NCBI GenBank assembly: GCA_041446545.1
Contig: JBGOEJ010000002.1
Span: 62,001 to 126,000 of the forward strand
Direction of reading: 5' to 3'
DNA: 64,000 bases
Source of the DNA: Fervidibacter canadensis
GTDB taxonomy: Bacteria; Armatimonadota; Fervidibacteria; Fervidibacterales; Fervidibacteraceae
The notes under the pieces are model-generated. The model did no database searches. It was not told where the DNA came from and saw only the letters and a program-made list of their open reading frames with translations. Positions within the stretch are counted from its first letter, which is position 1; each line of letters begins with the position of its first letter. The position numbers and the translations under genes were made by a program. Positions 41,371 through 49,648 of this stretch are shown here, in pieces.

Positions 41371-42042
41371 CTACTTCTCAGGTTGCCGAACCCGCAACCG
41401 AACCCCTCCTCCCCACCCTTCCTGCCCGCCAAAGCCGTTGTGCACCCAAACCTCATACTCTCCCAACGGCAGGTTAGAAGGCAAAGGGACAAGAAGGCTA
41501 TATTTCTCCACCTTCGTCGGCTTTAAAAGAATCGCCTTCCCTTGGCTGTTGACTAAAGCGACTTGCGCTTTTGCGCCCTCTCCACCCTCCAAGAGGAAAT
41601 TGCGCCCAATCACTTGCACCGTTTGCCCAGGCGCCGCCTCGTTCTCCCGCATCCCTGGAAGCAAACTTGTCGGTTGACACCACTCCACCTTAGGACGGTT
41701 GAGGAAAACCGTCTTATCTCCTACGACGACCTTGAAGACGCCCTGCTTTAACCCTTCGGGCAAGACAAATTTCAGGCAAGCATCGTCGCCTTGCAGAATG
41801 GTCACTTTCAACGCCTTCCCCGATGAAGAGGGAGAAGGACGAACGAAAGGAGCCTTAACGGGAGCGTCAGGAAGCCGAGAGAGTCGCACAGCGGAAACTT
41901 CCCTCAGACCGCCCCCATAGAGCATTACCACATCGCCGGGCTGAACAGGCTCAGAGACCCAGAAGACGCCCACTTTCCCCATCCCTTGCGTCCCCCAAAT
42001 AAGGCTCATCCCGATAACCCATCCCCATAAACGAGCCCGCAT
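41371..42042 (-). CDS. Exported IPT/Ig-like domain piece upstream of the beta-helix (ends at in-frame TAG)
   Basis: A 223-residue frame from an ATG with GAGGAGGTAGG just before it. A signal peptide (RARLWGWVIGMSLIWGTQGMG) is followed by two IPT-like beta-sandwich units: VSEPVQPGDVVMLYGGGLREVSAVRLSRLP near the start, and APGQTVQVIGRNFLLEGG with PLGEYEVWVHNGFGG near the end. The reading frame stops at a single TAG and goes on in the same frame, without gap, into the pectate-lyase strand of the next piece. The two together match the expected layout of an N-terminal IPT-domain plus beta-helix secreted protein. Confidence 0.7.
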   Translation of the reverse strand: MRARLWGWVIGMSLIWGTQGMGKVGVFWVSEPVQPGDVVMLYGGGLREVSAVRLSRLPDAPVKAPFVRPSPSSSGKALKVTILQGDDACLKFVLPEGLKQGVFKVVVGDKTVFLNRPKVEWCQPTSLLPGMRENEAAPGQTVQVIGRNFLLEGGEGAKAQVALVNSQGKAILLKPTKVEKYSLLVPLPSNLPLGEYEVWVHNGFGGQEGWGGGVRLRVRQPEK

Positions 42043-42156
42043 CCTTTGCCTACCTCCTCGCTTCAAGGTTGTTCACAGGGATTTTAGGCGTGAAAGGCGA
42101 AGGGAGGGAAGAGCCAAGACGATACAACTTTTGCCTCCATTGACCTCGTTGGCAGC

Positions 42157-42888
42157 CTAAAAGGGCTTAAAAGGTTTTGGGATAGAAGGAGCACGGGGGC
42201 TTTTGACTTTAGAGCGCAATTGAGTGATGGAACGACCGAAAGTTTTCCGAAAAGCCCTCAAGAACGCTGCCAAGTTGTGGTAGCCGACGAGATAAGCGAT
42301 ATCTGCAGCACTCAAAGTGGTTTGTTCAGCCAGTTGACGAGCGATGTGAAGACGAATCTGGCGTTGACATTCTGCCGGCGTCATGCCCAAGTGACGGCGG
42401 AACAAACGGCACAAGTAAGCGGGGCTGATACCGCAGTGCTCTGCTAATTGGGCAAGGTGAAGGGGTTTGTCAAAAGCACTCCTTAGCCACCGCATCGCCC
42501 GTTGCAAGGGCAAGGGAAGGGATGCTCCTTGAGGAGTAACCTTTTCGGTGAGCCGCACAGGGATGACAGGAGTTTCCAGCAACCCGCTGAAGAAAGTCAA
42601 AAGCAGGGCTTGCCTCAATAAGGGATGACGAGCCTGCTGCCACCATTGCACTAAATCCCAAAAGAAAGGACCGAGGCAGGTGTAGTGAGGGCTTTTGCGG
42701 TGTTCTTTCGGTGTCAACTGACAACGGTGCACCAGCACCCCGAAAGGCATTACGCTGAACCACAACACATCACAGGGCGTAATTTGGTCACCTAAAGCGG
42801 CGTGACCAGCATAAAGGGTGTGAGCGGGCACGAATGCCCCTTGCCCTGTCAACAAATTGAGCCATTGACCGTTGAACAACATCTGCAA
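42157..42888 (-). CDS. AraC-family transcriptional regulator, main part (broken N-terminally)
   Basis: A 243-residue frame with the AraC C-terminal DNA-binding domain: a first helix-turn-helix in PLHLAQLAEHCGISPAYLCRLFRRHLG and a second in LSAADIAYLVGYHNLAAFLRAFRKTFG, which carries the family's signature. Its first visible part, LNLLTGQGAFVPAHTLYAG, is the end of the cupin sensor domain. Fourteen codons upstream of its ATG in the same frame read SNPYPLFCWVVTGTLQ, which continues the cupin strands, and stop at a TGA at 42931-42933. Beyond that TGA the same frame stays open to 43134. The intact gene would be about 325 residues. It probably regulated the downstream beta-helix gene. Confidence 0.72.
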   Translation of the reverse strand: MQMLFNGQWLNLLTGQGAFVPAHTLYAGHAALGDQITPCDVLWFSVMPFGVLVHRCQLTPKEHRKSPHYTCLGPFFWDLVQWWQQARHPLLRQALLLTFFSGLLETPVIPVRLTEKVTPQGASLPLPLQRAMRWLRSAFDKPLHLAQLAEHCGISPAYLCRLFRRHLGMTPAECQRQIRLHIARQLAEQTTLSAADIAYLVGYHNLAAFLRAFRKTFGRSITQLRSKVKSPRAPSIPKPFKPF

Positions 42889-42930
42889 AGTGCCCGTTAC
42901 TACCCAACAAAATAGCGGATAAGGATTGCT

Positions 42931-43134
42931 TCAAGGCATTGGAGAAAAATCTGCCAGCGGTGCCATTCTCGCCCCTGAAGGCAGTGGGGAAGGCTGCGGC
43001 ATAAAAGCGCTGCAACCTCTTAGGGCGATGGTTGGTAGGAGCCGATGTTGAATGAGGTAGGCAATGCTTTCCCACGCTGCGAGGCTTTCCTGCAAAGGAG
43101 CCGTCGGAACAACAAAGGCTCTTGGTGGGCGCAC
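42931..43134 (-). pseudogene. Detached N-terminal part of the AraC regulator (ends at in-frame TGA)
   Basis: About 67 residues, in exact frame with the downstream AraC piece, reading from a GTG with GAGGTG upstream through ESLAAWESIAYLIQHRLLP to MAPLADFSPMP before the TGA. It resembles the N-terminal helix and first cupin strands that the AraC piece lacks. One changed base (for example CGA or TGG to TGA) would restore the gene. An alternative that this is spurious coding sequence cannot be ruled out. Confidence 0.5.
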
Positions 43135-43207
43135 ACCGCTCACCTCATACCGACAAGGACACCAGCAAATTCAGACCCACCTTGACCGTTGCGCCTTTGA
43201 CCTGTCG

Positions 43208-44026
43208 CTACACCCGCACGGCTTCCCTCGGTTGCCAGTTGCCGTAAACATCCACCGCAATGCCTTCCACTTTAGGGCGGACGCCCTTGACCATAATGCC
43301 AGGACGCCCCATCGCTTGCCCACCCAATTGGCGGTTAGCGGGATGGCGGTAGCCGACACGAACAATGCGCCGCCATCGGTTGCTCTTGTTCACCGCTGAC
43401 CCATGCACCGTCCAAAGGTAAAACACCACCACATCCCCCGCCTTCGCCGGCACACCTACGGTGTCTTCAAAGCGGAACTTGTCCGTCGGCAGGTGGGGTG
43501 CTGTGTCTGGTCCCACGATGTGCTCCAACCGTCCCAACTTATGGCTGCCGGGCAAAAAGTGGATGCATCCCGTCTCCTCGTCGGCATCGTCCAGATGCAC
43601 CAAAGCGTCCACATAAAGCAAGCCATCTTCGTGAGGATAGAAAGGGTCGTCTTGGTGCAGCGGGAAGGGTGCTCCTTCGCCTGGCGGTTTGGCGTGCAAG
43701 GTGCAGTGGTGAAATTCCAGCGCGTCGGTGTCCAGCAAGTCAGCGATGGCGTTGACCAGTTCAGGCTTCAAAATCGCTCGCGCCCACGCCGCTGAATAGT
43801 GCTGCAACTCATGGATGGCGACCAGTTTCACTCGTTCCACCATCGTCGGGTCATCCACATACTCTTTGCGCCATTCGCCCCGCCATGCGGCGTTCCAGTC
43901 GGCGAAGGTGTGGATGATGTAATCCAACTCCGACCGCAACTCCTCCACTTCCTGCGGCGAAAAAACTTGCTCCAACCGCAGGAAGCCTTGCTCTTGAAAG
44001 AAGCGCTTCTGCTCTGGCGTCACCAT
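43208..44026 (-). CDS. Phytanoyl-CoA dioxygenase (PhyH) family protein
   Basis: A 272-residue iron/2-oxoglutarate-dependent oxygenase. It has FFQEQGFLRLEQVFSPQEVEELR at the N-terminus, the iron ligands in FPLHQDDPFYPH (H-x-D) and the distal histidine in YLWTVHGSAVNKS, followed by NRWRRIVRVGYRHP, where the arginine binds 2-oxoglutarate. AAGGAGGTG six bases before ATG 44026 is a textbook site; a longer frame exists upstream. Substrate unknown. It is the first core-like gene after the low-GC block. Confidence 0.88.
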   Translation of the reverse strand: MVTPEQKRFFQEQGFLRLEQVFSPQEVEELRSELDYIIHTFADWNAAWRGEWRKEYVDDPTMVERVKLVAIHELQHYSAAWARAILKPELVNAIADLLDTDALEFHHCTLHAKPPGEGAPFPLHQDDPFYPHEDGLLYVDALVHLDDADEETGCIHFLPGSHKLGRLEHIVGPDTAPHLPTDKFRFEDTVGVPAKAGDVVVFYLWTVHGSAVNKSNRWRRIVRVGYRHPANRQLGGQAMGRPGIMVKGVRPKVEGIAVDVYGNWQPREAVRV

Positions 44027-44155
44027 CTCCCGCACCTCCTTGCTGAATGGAGCGTTATCGCCCGACATCAGTATGGCGCAAGCGATGGCGAAACTTTTCT
44101 ATGTCAACAAGGTAGCGGAAATGGCAATGGACATGTTCACTGACCCCGCCTTCAA

Positions 44156-44875
44156 TCACGGCGCCTGCAGCACCCAAATCTCTGTCCCTTTGGGCAAAGC
44201 TTTTTTGTCCAAAGACACGCTGTTGCCCCGAAAGCGTCGCACGGAGCGTTTGCCTTTCAGGAAGTTGTCCAGCGGCGCCAACTCGCGGATTTTGCTTTGC
44301 GGGTGACCGTAGTGCATCGGGATGACGACGGCAGGTTTGAGTCGCTGGACAAGTTGCCATGCTTGGTCGGCGTCAATGGTGTAAAAACCACCGACGGGCA
44401 CGAGCAACACATCCACGCGCCCCCACCGCTTCAGTTCGGCATCCGAAGGCAAGACACCCAAATCGCCACAATGGGCAATCCGCAACCCCGCCACTTCTAC
44501 GACAAAAACCGTGTTGCTCCCCCGCCCATCGCCGTGCGAAGTTTTGAAGCCGACGATGTGGACAGGACCGACTTTATGTTCACCGGGCGTGTCAATGACC
44601 TTCGGTTTGCCTTGCACGCCCCCGATGAAATCGTGGTCAAAGTGGTGGTGCGAAATAAGAACGATGTCGGCGCGCACCTTGATGGGCTTGTAGCCGACCT
44701 GATCGGACGGGAAGGGGTCAAAGACGAGGGTGACTTCGGGGGATTGCAAAACGAAACAGGCATGTCCCATCCAACGCAGCGTCACGGTTTGACGAGACGG
44801 CTGACCTGCCAAAAGGGCAGCGACAAAAGCGAAGCAACCGATGACGGAAATCGCAGCAAGATGCCTCCAGCGCAT
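44156..44875 (-). CDS. Exported metallo-beta-lactamase-fold hydrolase (UPF0173-like)
   Basis: A 239-residue relative of the UPF0173 protein at 18850, with a signal peptide (LAAISVIGCFAFVAALLA). The fold signature is WMGHACFVLQSPEVTLVFDPFPSD, then SHHHFDHDFIGG with the metal histidines, VIDTPGEHKVG, FKTSHGDGRGSNT, HCGDLG and VVIPMHYGH. The active site pattern is complete. This makes two UPF0173-type proteins in the window, one cytoplasmic and one exported. Function unknown; a hydrolase is likely. Confidence 0.85.
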   Translation of the reverse strand: MRWRHLAAISVIGCFAFVAALLAGQPSRQTVTLRWMGHACFVLQSPEVTLVFDPFPSDQVGYKPIKVRADIVLISHHHFDHDFIGGVQGKPKVIDTPGEHKVGPVHIVGFKTSHGDGRGSNTVFVVEVAGLRIAHCGDLGVLPSDAELKRWGRVDVLLVPVGGFYTIDADQAWQLVQRLKPAVVIPMHYGHPQSKIRELAPLDNFLKGKRSVRRFRGNSVSLDKKALPKGTEIWVLQAP

Positions 44876-44911
44876 TGCGCCTCACCCCTTTCACAAAGCG
44901 GCGGGCAAACT

Positions 44912-45667
44912 TCATCGCCCTTTCGGTTCGCTTTTTTCCTCCCCTTTAGCGGGCTCATTTGTTTTGCCTTCCGAACCTTCCGTCACTGCCCGCAAGCCTT
45001 GTTCAGCGAGTTGGTCGCGGTAGCGTTTCAGGTCGGCTAAAAGTTGCTCCAAGCGGGCGATCAGTTGGTCCAAGACGGCAATTCCTTGCGTCGCCTCGTA
45101 GACTTCAAACTCGCCCAAGGCGACATAGCGGTCACTGCCGTGATTGCTGAGGATACGCAGTTTGACGAAGCGTGCCTCTGTGGGGATGAAGTAAAACTCT
45201 TGCCGTTGCTTCTCGTTGCGCAAGGTGCCGATGAGCACTAACTTCCATGTGGCTTTTTCGGGGTCGGGGTCAGTCGTGACCCAGATTTCAAAGTCGCGAG
45301 CCGCCCGTCCGACGAAAGTGGGGTCAGGGATGGTCGTGTCCAAGACGACTTTGTTGATGAGTTTGACCTCGCGGTTGCGAAAAGCGAAGACGATTTCCTG
45401 CGGGAACTTGGCATCCTTAGATGCCCAACCATTGCTGCCTGTTTGGGGTGGGCGACCATCCCAAACTTTGCCGTCAATGAGGTTGCGGACACTCCAAGCA
45501 TCGTCGTCCAATTGGCTGGTGAACTTGACGATGCTGCCGCCGTTGGCGGCGGCGACCAAGTTGACCGTCCCTGAAAGCACCAACGGCTTGCTGGGTTGAG
45601 AAGAGGGGGACTGCCCCCAGCCCATCGGCGCTAAAAGGGTCAGCCCCAACAAAAGGCTCCATCGCAT
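44912..45667 (-). CDS. Exported F5/8 type C (discoidin-like) domain protein
   Basis: A 251-residue protein with a signal peptide (RWSLLLGLTLLAPMGWG). The discoidin fold reads SIVKFTSQLDDDAWSVRNLIDGKVWDG, SNGWASKDAKFPQEIVFAFRNREVKLINKVVLDT, then DFEIWVTTDPDP and ARFVKLRILSNHGSDRYVALGEFEVYE. A C-terminal helix (DQLIARLEQLLADLKRYRDQL) ends in a charged tail. Such domains bind carbohydrates or surfaces. GGAGG eight bases before ATG 45667 supports the start. Confidence 0.85.
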   Translation of the reverse strand: MRWSLLLGLTLLAPMGWGQSPSSQPSKPLVLSGTVNLVAAANGGSIVKFTSQLDDDAWSVRNLIDGKVWDGRPPQTGSNGWASKDAKFPQEIVFAFRNREVKLINKVVLDTTIPDPTFVGRAARDFEIWVTTDPDPEKATWKLVLIGTLRNEKQRQEFYFIPTEARFVKLRILSNHGSDRYVALGEFEVYEATQGIAVLDQLIARLEQLLADLKRYRDQLAEQGLRAVTEGSEGKTNEPAKGEEKSEPKGR

Positions 45668-45871
45668 CCTTGACACCCTCCTTCTCCCGTAGCGATGGAA
45701 AGGCATGACGGAAAGTCGTGTGAGTTAGGCAAAGGTCATCCGACCCAAAAGTGTAGGGCATCCTGAGAGTTTTGAAGGGCTCTCTTCGCTCCCTTGAGGG
45801 CTGCGTCAACATGTTAGTCGGTTTCATCGGCAGGTTGTGCAGCATCCTGTCCTAAACGGGGGCGAAAAGAT

Positions 45872-46294
45872 ATGCCGCCAACAACTTTGTCACCCCTCGG
45901 TGCTGTCATCTTGCTGGCGATGATGGCTTTGGTCATTACCGCCCTTCTTTGGGAGGTGAGCAATTATGCCCGACGGCGCAGCATCCTAACACCCACGCGT
46001 TTCCTTTGGCGGCTCGTGGGTTTGGGGTTGCTTTTGGCGATTTTTGCGGGGATGTTCGCTGGGCTTTACCTCATCCGCTTCCCCGACCGCCTCAGCGCCA
46101 TCCGCTACTGGACAGTTTTTCTGGCGTTAGCGCCCATCGCTGTCCTCGTCCTCGTCGTCATGGCAATTCGGGATTGGCGTTGGGTGATGGGCGAGCAATT
46201 GCGTCGGCGGAGGGAACTTTACCAGCAATTGGGCGAAGAGTTGCGACGGATGGTAGGGAAAGAGCCATCGGGAGATGGACGCCATGACGGATGA
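45872..46294 (+). CDS. Small membrane protein of unknown function
   Basis: A 140-residue protein with three hydrophobic segments (about residues 9-28, 46-66 and 82-98) and a basic cytoplasmic C-terminal helix (EQLRRRRELYQQLGEELRRM). No family recognised. It overlaps the start of ribD by 11 bases and is therefore probably co-transcribed with it, but riboflavin involvement is not implied. Confidence 0.7.
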   Translation: MPPTTLSPLGAVILLAMMALVITALLWEVSNYARRRSILTPTRFLWRLVGLGLLLAIFAGMFAGLYLIRFPDRLSAIRYWTVFLALAPIAVLVLVVMAIRDWRWVMGEQLRRRRELYQQLGEELRRMVGKEPSGDGRHDG

Positions 46295-47384
46295 CGCATT
46301 CTGGATGTGCCATGCTTTGCGCCTTGCCCGACGGGTAGTCGGTTGGACTTCACCTAACCCACCCGTTGGCGCCGTGATCGTCAAGGATGGCGTTTTGATT
46401 GCCGAAGGCGTCCATGAAGGGGCAGGGAAACCTCACGCCGAAGTTGTCGCCTTGACAAAAGCGGGCGAACGGGCAAAAGGGGCGACGCTCTATGTGACGC
46501 TGGAACCTTGCGACCATTACGGGCGGACGCCCCCTTGCACGCAGGCAATCTTAGCGGCAGGCATCCGACGCGTCGTCGTCGGCACCGTTGACCCCAACCC
46601 GTTGGTCAATGGGCGGGGCATTGAACGGTTGCGGCAAGCAGGCATAGAAGTGACCGTCGGTGTGCTGGAGGCGCAAGCGAAAGAACTGATTGCTCCCTTC
46701 GCTAAATTCATCACACAACGGTTGCCCTTCATCACTTTGAAACTGGCGATGAGCGCCGACGGGAAGTTAGCGACCAAAACGCGCCAATCTCGGTGGCTGA
46801 CGGGAGAAGCAGCGCGCCGTTACGCCCATCGCTTGCGCCACGAGCATGATGCCGTCATGGTCGGTGTCGGGACAGTGCTGACGGATGACCCCCAATTGAC
46901 GGTGCGGCTGGTCAAGGGCAAAGTGAAACAACCCATCCGCATCGTCGCCGACAGCCAAGCCCGAACGCCTTTGACGGCACAAGTCATCCATGCTGCCGAA
47001 ACGCCCTGCATCATCGCAGTGACCGAAAATGCCCCTGAGGAGCGGGTGGAAACACTGCGCAGAGCGGGGGCAGAAGTTTGGCGGTTGCCTGCGGACGAAA
47101 AAGGACGGGTGGATTTGGTGGCATTGCTGCGACGGCTTGCTGAGCGAGACATCATGAGCGTGTTGGTGGAAGGTGGAAGCGAACTGGCAGGGTCATTCGT
47201 CACCCAACGCCTTGTAGACCGCCTCGCCTTGTTCATCGCTCCTTTGTTGATTGGGGGGCGGGAGGCAGTGCCAGCCGTCGGCGGTGAGGGCGTTGAAAGA
47301 CTGGCAGAGGCGTTGCGACTGACCGAAGGGCGTTGGCGTAAGTTAGGAGACGATTGGCTTTTGATAGCCGCCGTCACCCATTGA
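46284..47384 (+). CDS. ribD: Bifunctional riboflavin biosynthesis deaminase/reductase RibD
   Basis: A 366-residue enzyme with two domains that perform steps two and three of riboflavin synthesis. The N-terminal cytidine-deaminase-like half has PNPPVGAVIV, the zinc histidine in GKPHAEVVAL and the zinc cysteines in LEPCDHYGRTPPCTQAI. The C-terminal NADPH reductase half starts LAMSADGKLATKTRQSRWLTG and includes LVEGGSELAGSFV. Full length for RibD. GGGAG nine bases before ATG 46284 supports the start over ATG 46275. No ribE, ribA or ribH follows, and no FMN riboswitch was noted upstream. Confidence 0.95.
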   Translation: MTDDAFWMCHALRLARRVVGWTSPNPPVGAVIVKDGVLIAEGVHEGAGKPHAEVVALTKAGERAKGATLYVTLEPCDHYGRTPPCTQAILAAGIRRVVVGTVDPNPLVNGRGIERLRQAGIEVTVGVLEAQAKELIAPFAKFITQRLPFITLKLAMSADGKLATKTRQSRWLTGEAARRYAHRLRHEHDAVMVGVGTVLTDDPQLTVRLVKGKVKQPIRIVADSQARTPLTAQVIHAAETPCIIAVTENAPEERVETLRRAGAEVWRLPADEKGRVDLVALLRRLAERDIMSVLVEGGSELAGSFVTQRLVDRLALFIAPLLIGGREAVPAVGGEGVERLAEALRLTEGRWRKLGDDWLLIAAVTH

Positions 47385-47489
47385 CGCCTGCCCCCTTCCA
47401 TTGCGAGGTTGAGAGACATCCCACAAAAATCCCTTGTCCTCGCCGATAATAAAAGCGCAGGACTTTGCGACCGATGGAGGGGAACGCCA

Positions 47490-49622
47490 TTGAAGCGCTT
47501 TGATCCGATAGCCCTTCGCGTGGTCGGCGGGGTGTTGATAGCCATTGGGGTTTGGGGTGGGTTGGTTTTCGGCTTCTATCAAGTCGCCCGTCAACCCCTT
47601 AAAACCTATCCCGACCCTGCCGTTGCCGCTGCCTATGAGCGAACCCTTGGGCAGGCAGCGGCAGCCTTCTTCGGGGTCTTGGCAACCTTGACGGCGTTGG
47701 TCGGCGCTGTCTTTTATCGCGCCCAACGGACGCAAAAAGCCTTGCGACAGGCAGAATGGCTACATCGTCAATTGGCGGAAATTAGTGCTGACATCATCCT
47801 CAAGTTTGACCCTGACGGGACGGTGCAGTTTGTCAGTCCCAAAGTGCGCATTTACGGTTACCGCCCTGAAGAAGTCATCGGCAAGCCCGCCACAACCTTT
47901 TTGCCCCCTGAAGACCATGAGCCATTTAAGCGACGGTTAGCGGCATTGAAAAGGGGTGAAGCGGTGCCAGCGGCAGCCTTCCGCGTTAAGACCGCTGATG
48001 GGCGAATCGCTTACGGTGAATGTCGTTCCTTCGGCGTTTACGAAGGAAACCGATTACAGGCGATTTGGTGCACTTTTCATGACCTGACGGATTTACTGCG
48101 GCTCAACCGTGAGTTGTTGGAGAAAGCCGATGCCCTCGCCCAAGCCAATGCTGATTGGGAACTCACTTACGACACGATCGGCACAGGCATTGCTATCTTG
48201 GACGACACTTTCACCATCGTCCGAGCCAACCGGGCGTTAGGGGAGTTGCTGGGTTGCCCTCTTGACCGTCTGGTCGGGCAAAAATGTTGGTCAGCCCTTC
48301 ATCCCAACGCGGAGGGGATGAGTTGCCCCTTTGAAGCCGCCCTTCGGCAAGGGCAATGGGTGATGCAAGAACTTTCCTTGCCCGATGGGCGCATCTTTGT
48401 CGTGCGAGCCTATCCATCCTTCAAAGGGAACACTTTGCGACGGGTCATCCACACCCTTCGTGATGTGACGCAGGAACGACAAGCCCAGCAGTTGTTGGAG
48501 CAAACCCAACGATTGGTGACCTTAGGTCAGATGGCAGCCGGGGTCGCTCACGAAATCAACAATCCCCTCAATGCGATCGTCGGGATGGCAGAACTGCTGC
48601 TGGAAAACCTCTCTGAGGAAACCCACCGTCCTATGGTTCGGATGATTTACGAGCAAGCCTTGCGCATTGGGCGTATCACCCGCAACCTTTTGACCTTCGC
48701 CCGCCCTCGTCCTCAAGAGTTAGTGCCCATAGACCTCAACCGCCTCGTTCAAGAGGTCATCGGATTGGTCGCTTATCGGTTGCGCAGTGCCAATATTTCC
48801 GTGCAATTGCAGTTGCGTGACCCCTTGCCATCGGTCATGGGCGATGCCACCCAACTGCAACAAGTGCTCCTCAACCTCATCAACAACGCCCACGACGCGA
48901 TGGCAAATCAGGGCGGAGGGCAACTGACCATCCGAACGGGCGTAGATGGGGCGATGGTAAGGCTTTGGGTGGACGACACAGGTCCTGGCATTCCCTCCGA
49001 GTATTTGCCCCATCTTTTTGACCCCTTCTTCACGACCAAGACGGTGGGGAAAGGGGCAGGTTTAGGGTTGACCATCGCTTACGGCATCGTGACAGGGCAT
49101 GGCGGGCGCATCCGTGCCGAAAACCGACCCGAAGGTGGTGCCCGCTTCATTGTGGAGTTACCTGTTGCCCCTTGCGAGACGACGCCTGCAATTTCTGCCT
49201 CCCAAGCCCCTTCCCGCTCATCCCCCCAAGAGCCTCCTATGCCCATGCAAATCTTAGTCGTGGAGGACGAAATGCCTTTAGCGACGACCTTGCAAGCCCT
49301 TCTCGTTCGCGAGGGACACCAAGTGACCCTTGTCAATGATGGCGATGCAGCCATCAATGCCCTCGCCCAAAGGGACTACGATTTGATTTTGTGCGACTTG
49401 AAGATGCCGAAGGTCAACGGCGAACAAGTTTACGAGTGGCTTCAAGCCAACAAACCCCATTTGCGAGGGCGCTTTGTGTTGATGACGGGTGATTTCTTGC
49501 ACCCCGCTGTCCAACGGGCATCAGAGGAATGGGGCGTCCCCATCTTGCACAAGCCCTTCCGCGTGGATGAACTGAGGGCGTTGATCAAAGAACGGGCGCA
49601 AACTATCAAGGGTGCGTCGTAA
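47490..49622 (+). CDS. Membrane hybrid sensor histidine kinase with receiver domain
   Basis: A 710-residue protein: two membrane helices (about residues 10-30 and 52-72), a PAS domain (about 85-200, ADIILKFDPDGTVQFVSPKV), a second PAS (about 215-330, GTGIAILDDTFTIVRANRAL), a HisKA dimerisation box with phospho-acceptor His354 in GVAHEINNPLNAIVG, a HATPase with NLINNAHDAM, DDTGPGIP and GLGLTIAYGIV, and a receiver domain with Asp636 in LCDLKMPKVNGEQV. The start is a TTG with GGAGGGG six bases before it; the frame is open upstream but without such a site. No output-domain partner adjoins it. Confidence 0.88.
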   Translation: MKRFDPIALRVVGGVLIAIGVWGGLVFGFYQVARQPLKTYPDPAVAAAYERTLGQAAAAFFGVLATLTALVGAVFYRAQRTQKALRQAEWLHRQLAEISADIILKFDPDGTVQFVSPKVRIYGYRPEEVIGKPATTFLPPEDHEPFKRRLAALKRGEAVPAAAFRVKTADGRIAYGECRSFGVYEGNRLQAIWCTFHDLTDLLRLNRELLEKADALAQANADWELTYDTIGTGIAILDDTFTIVRANRALGELLGCPLDRLVGQKCWSALHPNAEGMSCPFEAALRQGQWVMQELSLPDGRIFVVRAYPSFKGNTLRRVIHTLRDVTQERQAQQLLEQTQRLVTLGQMAAGVAHEINNPLNAIVGMAELLLENLSEETHRPMVRMIYEQALRIGRITRNLLTFARPRPQELVPIDLNRLVQEVIGLVAYRLRSANISVQLQLRDPLPSVMGDATQLQQVLLNLINNAHDAMANQGGGQLTIRTGVDGAMVRLWVDDTGPGIPSEYLPHLFDPFFTTKTVGKGAGLGLTIAYGIVTGHGGRIRAENRPEGGARFIVELPVAPCETTPAISASQAPSRSSPQEPPMPMQILVVEDEMPLATTLQALLVREGHQVTLVNDGDAAINALAQRDYDLILCDLKMPKVNGEQVYEWLQANKPHLRGRFVLMTGDFLHPAVQRASEEWGVPILHKPFRVDELRALIKERAQTIKGAS

Positions 49623-49648
49623 AATTGGCAACGGAGGCGGAAAGAGCG

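Noticed and set aside
42931..42933. Selenocysteine at the AraC TGA
   Set aside because: No clear SECIS hairpin follows it, and AraC selenoproteins are not known to me; a mutation is simpler.
11330..45800. A 14-base match (CCCTCAAGGGAGCG) at 11330-11343 and, reversed, at 45787-45800
   Set aside because: Both are upstream of minus-strand genes, but in opposite orientation, and the match is short and partly palindromic; chance is likely.
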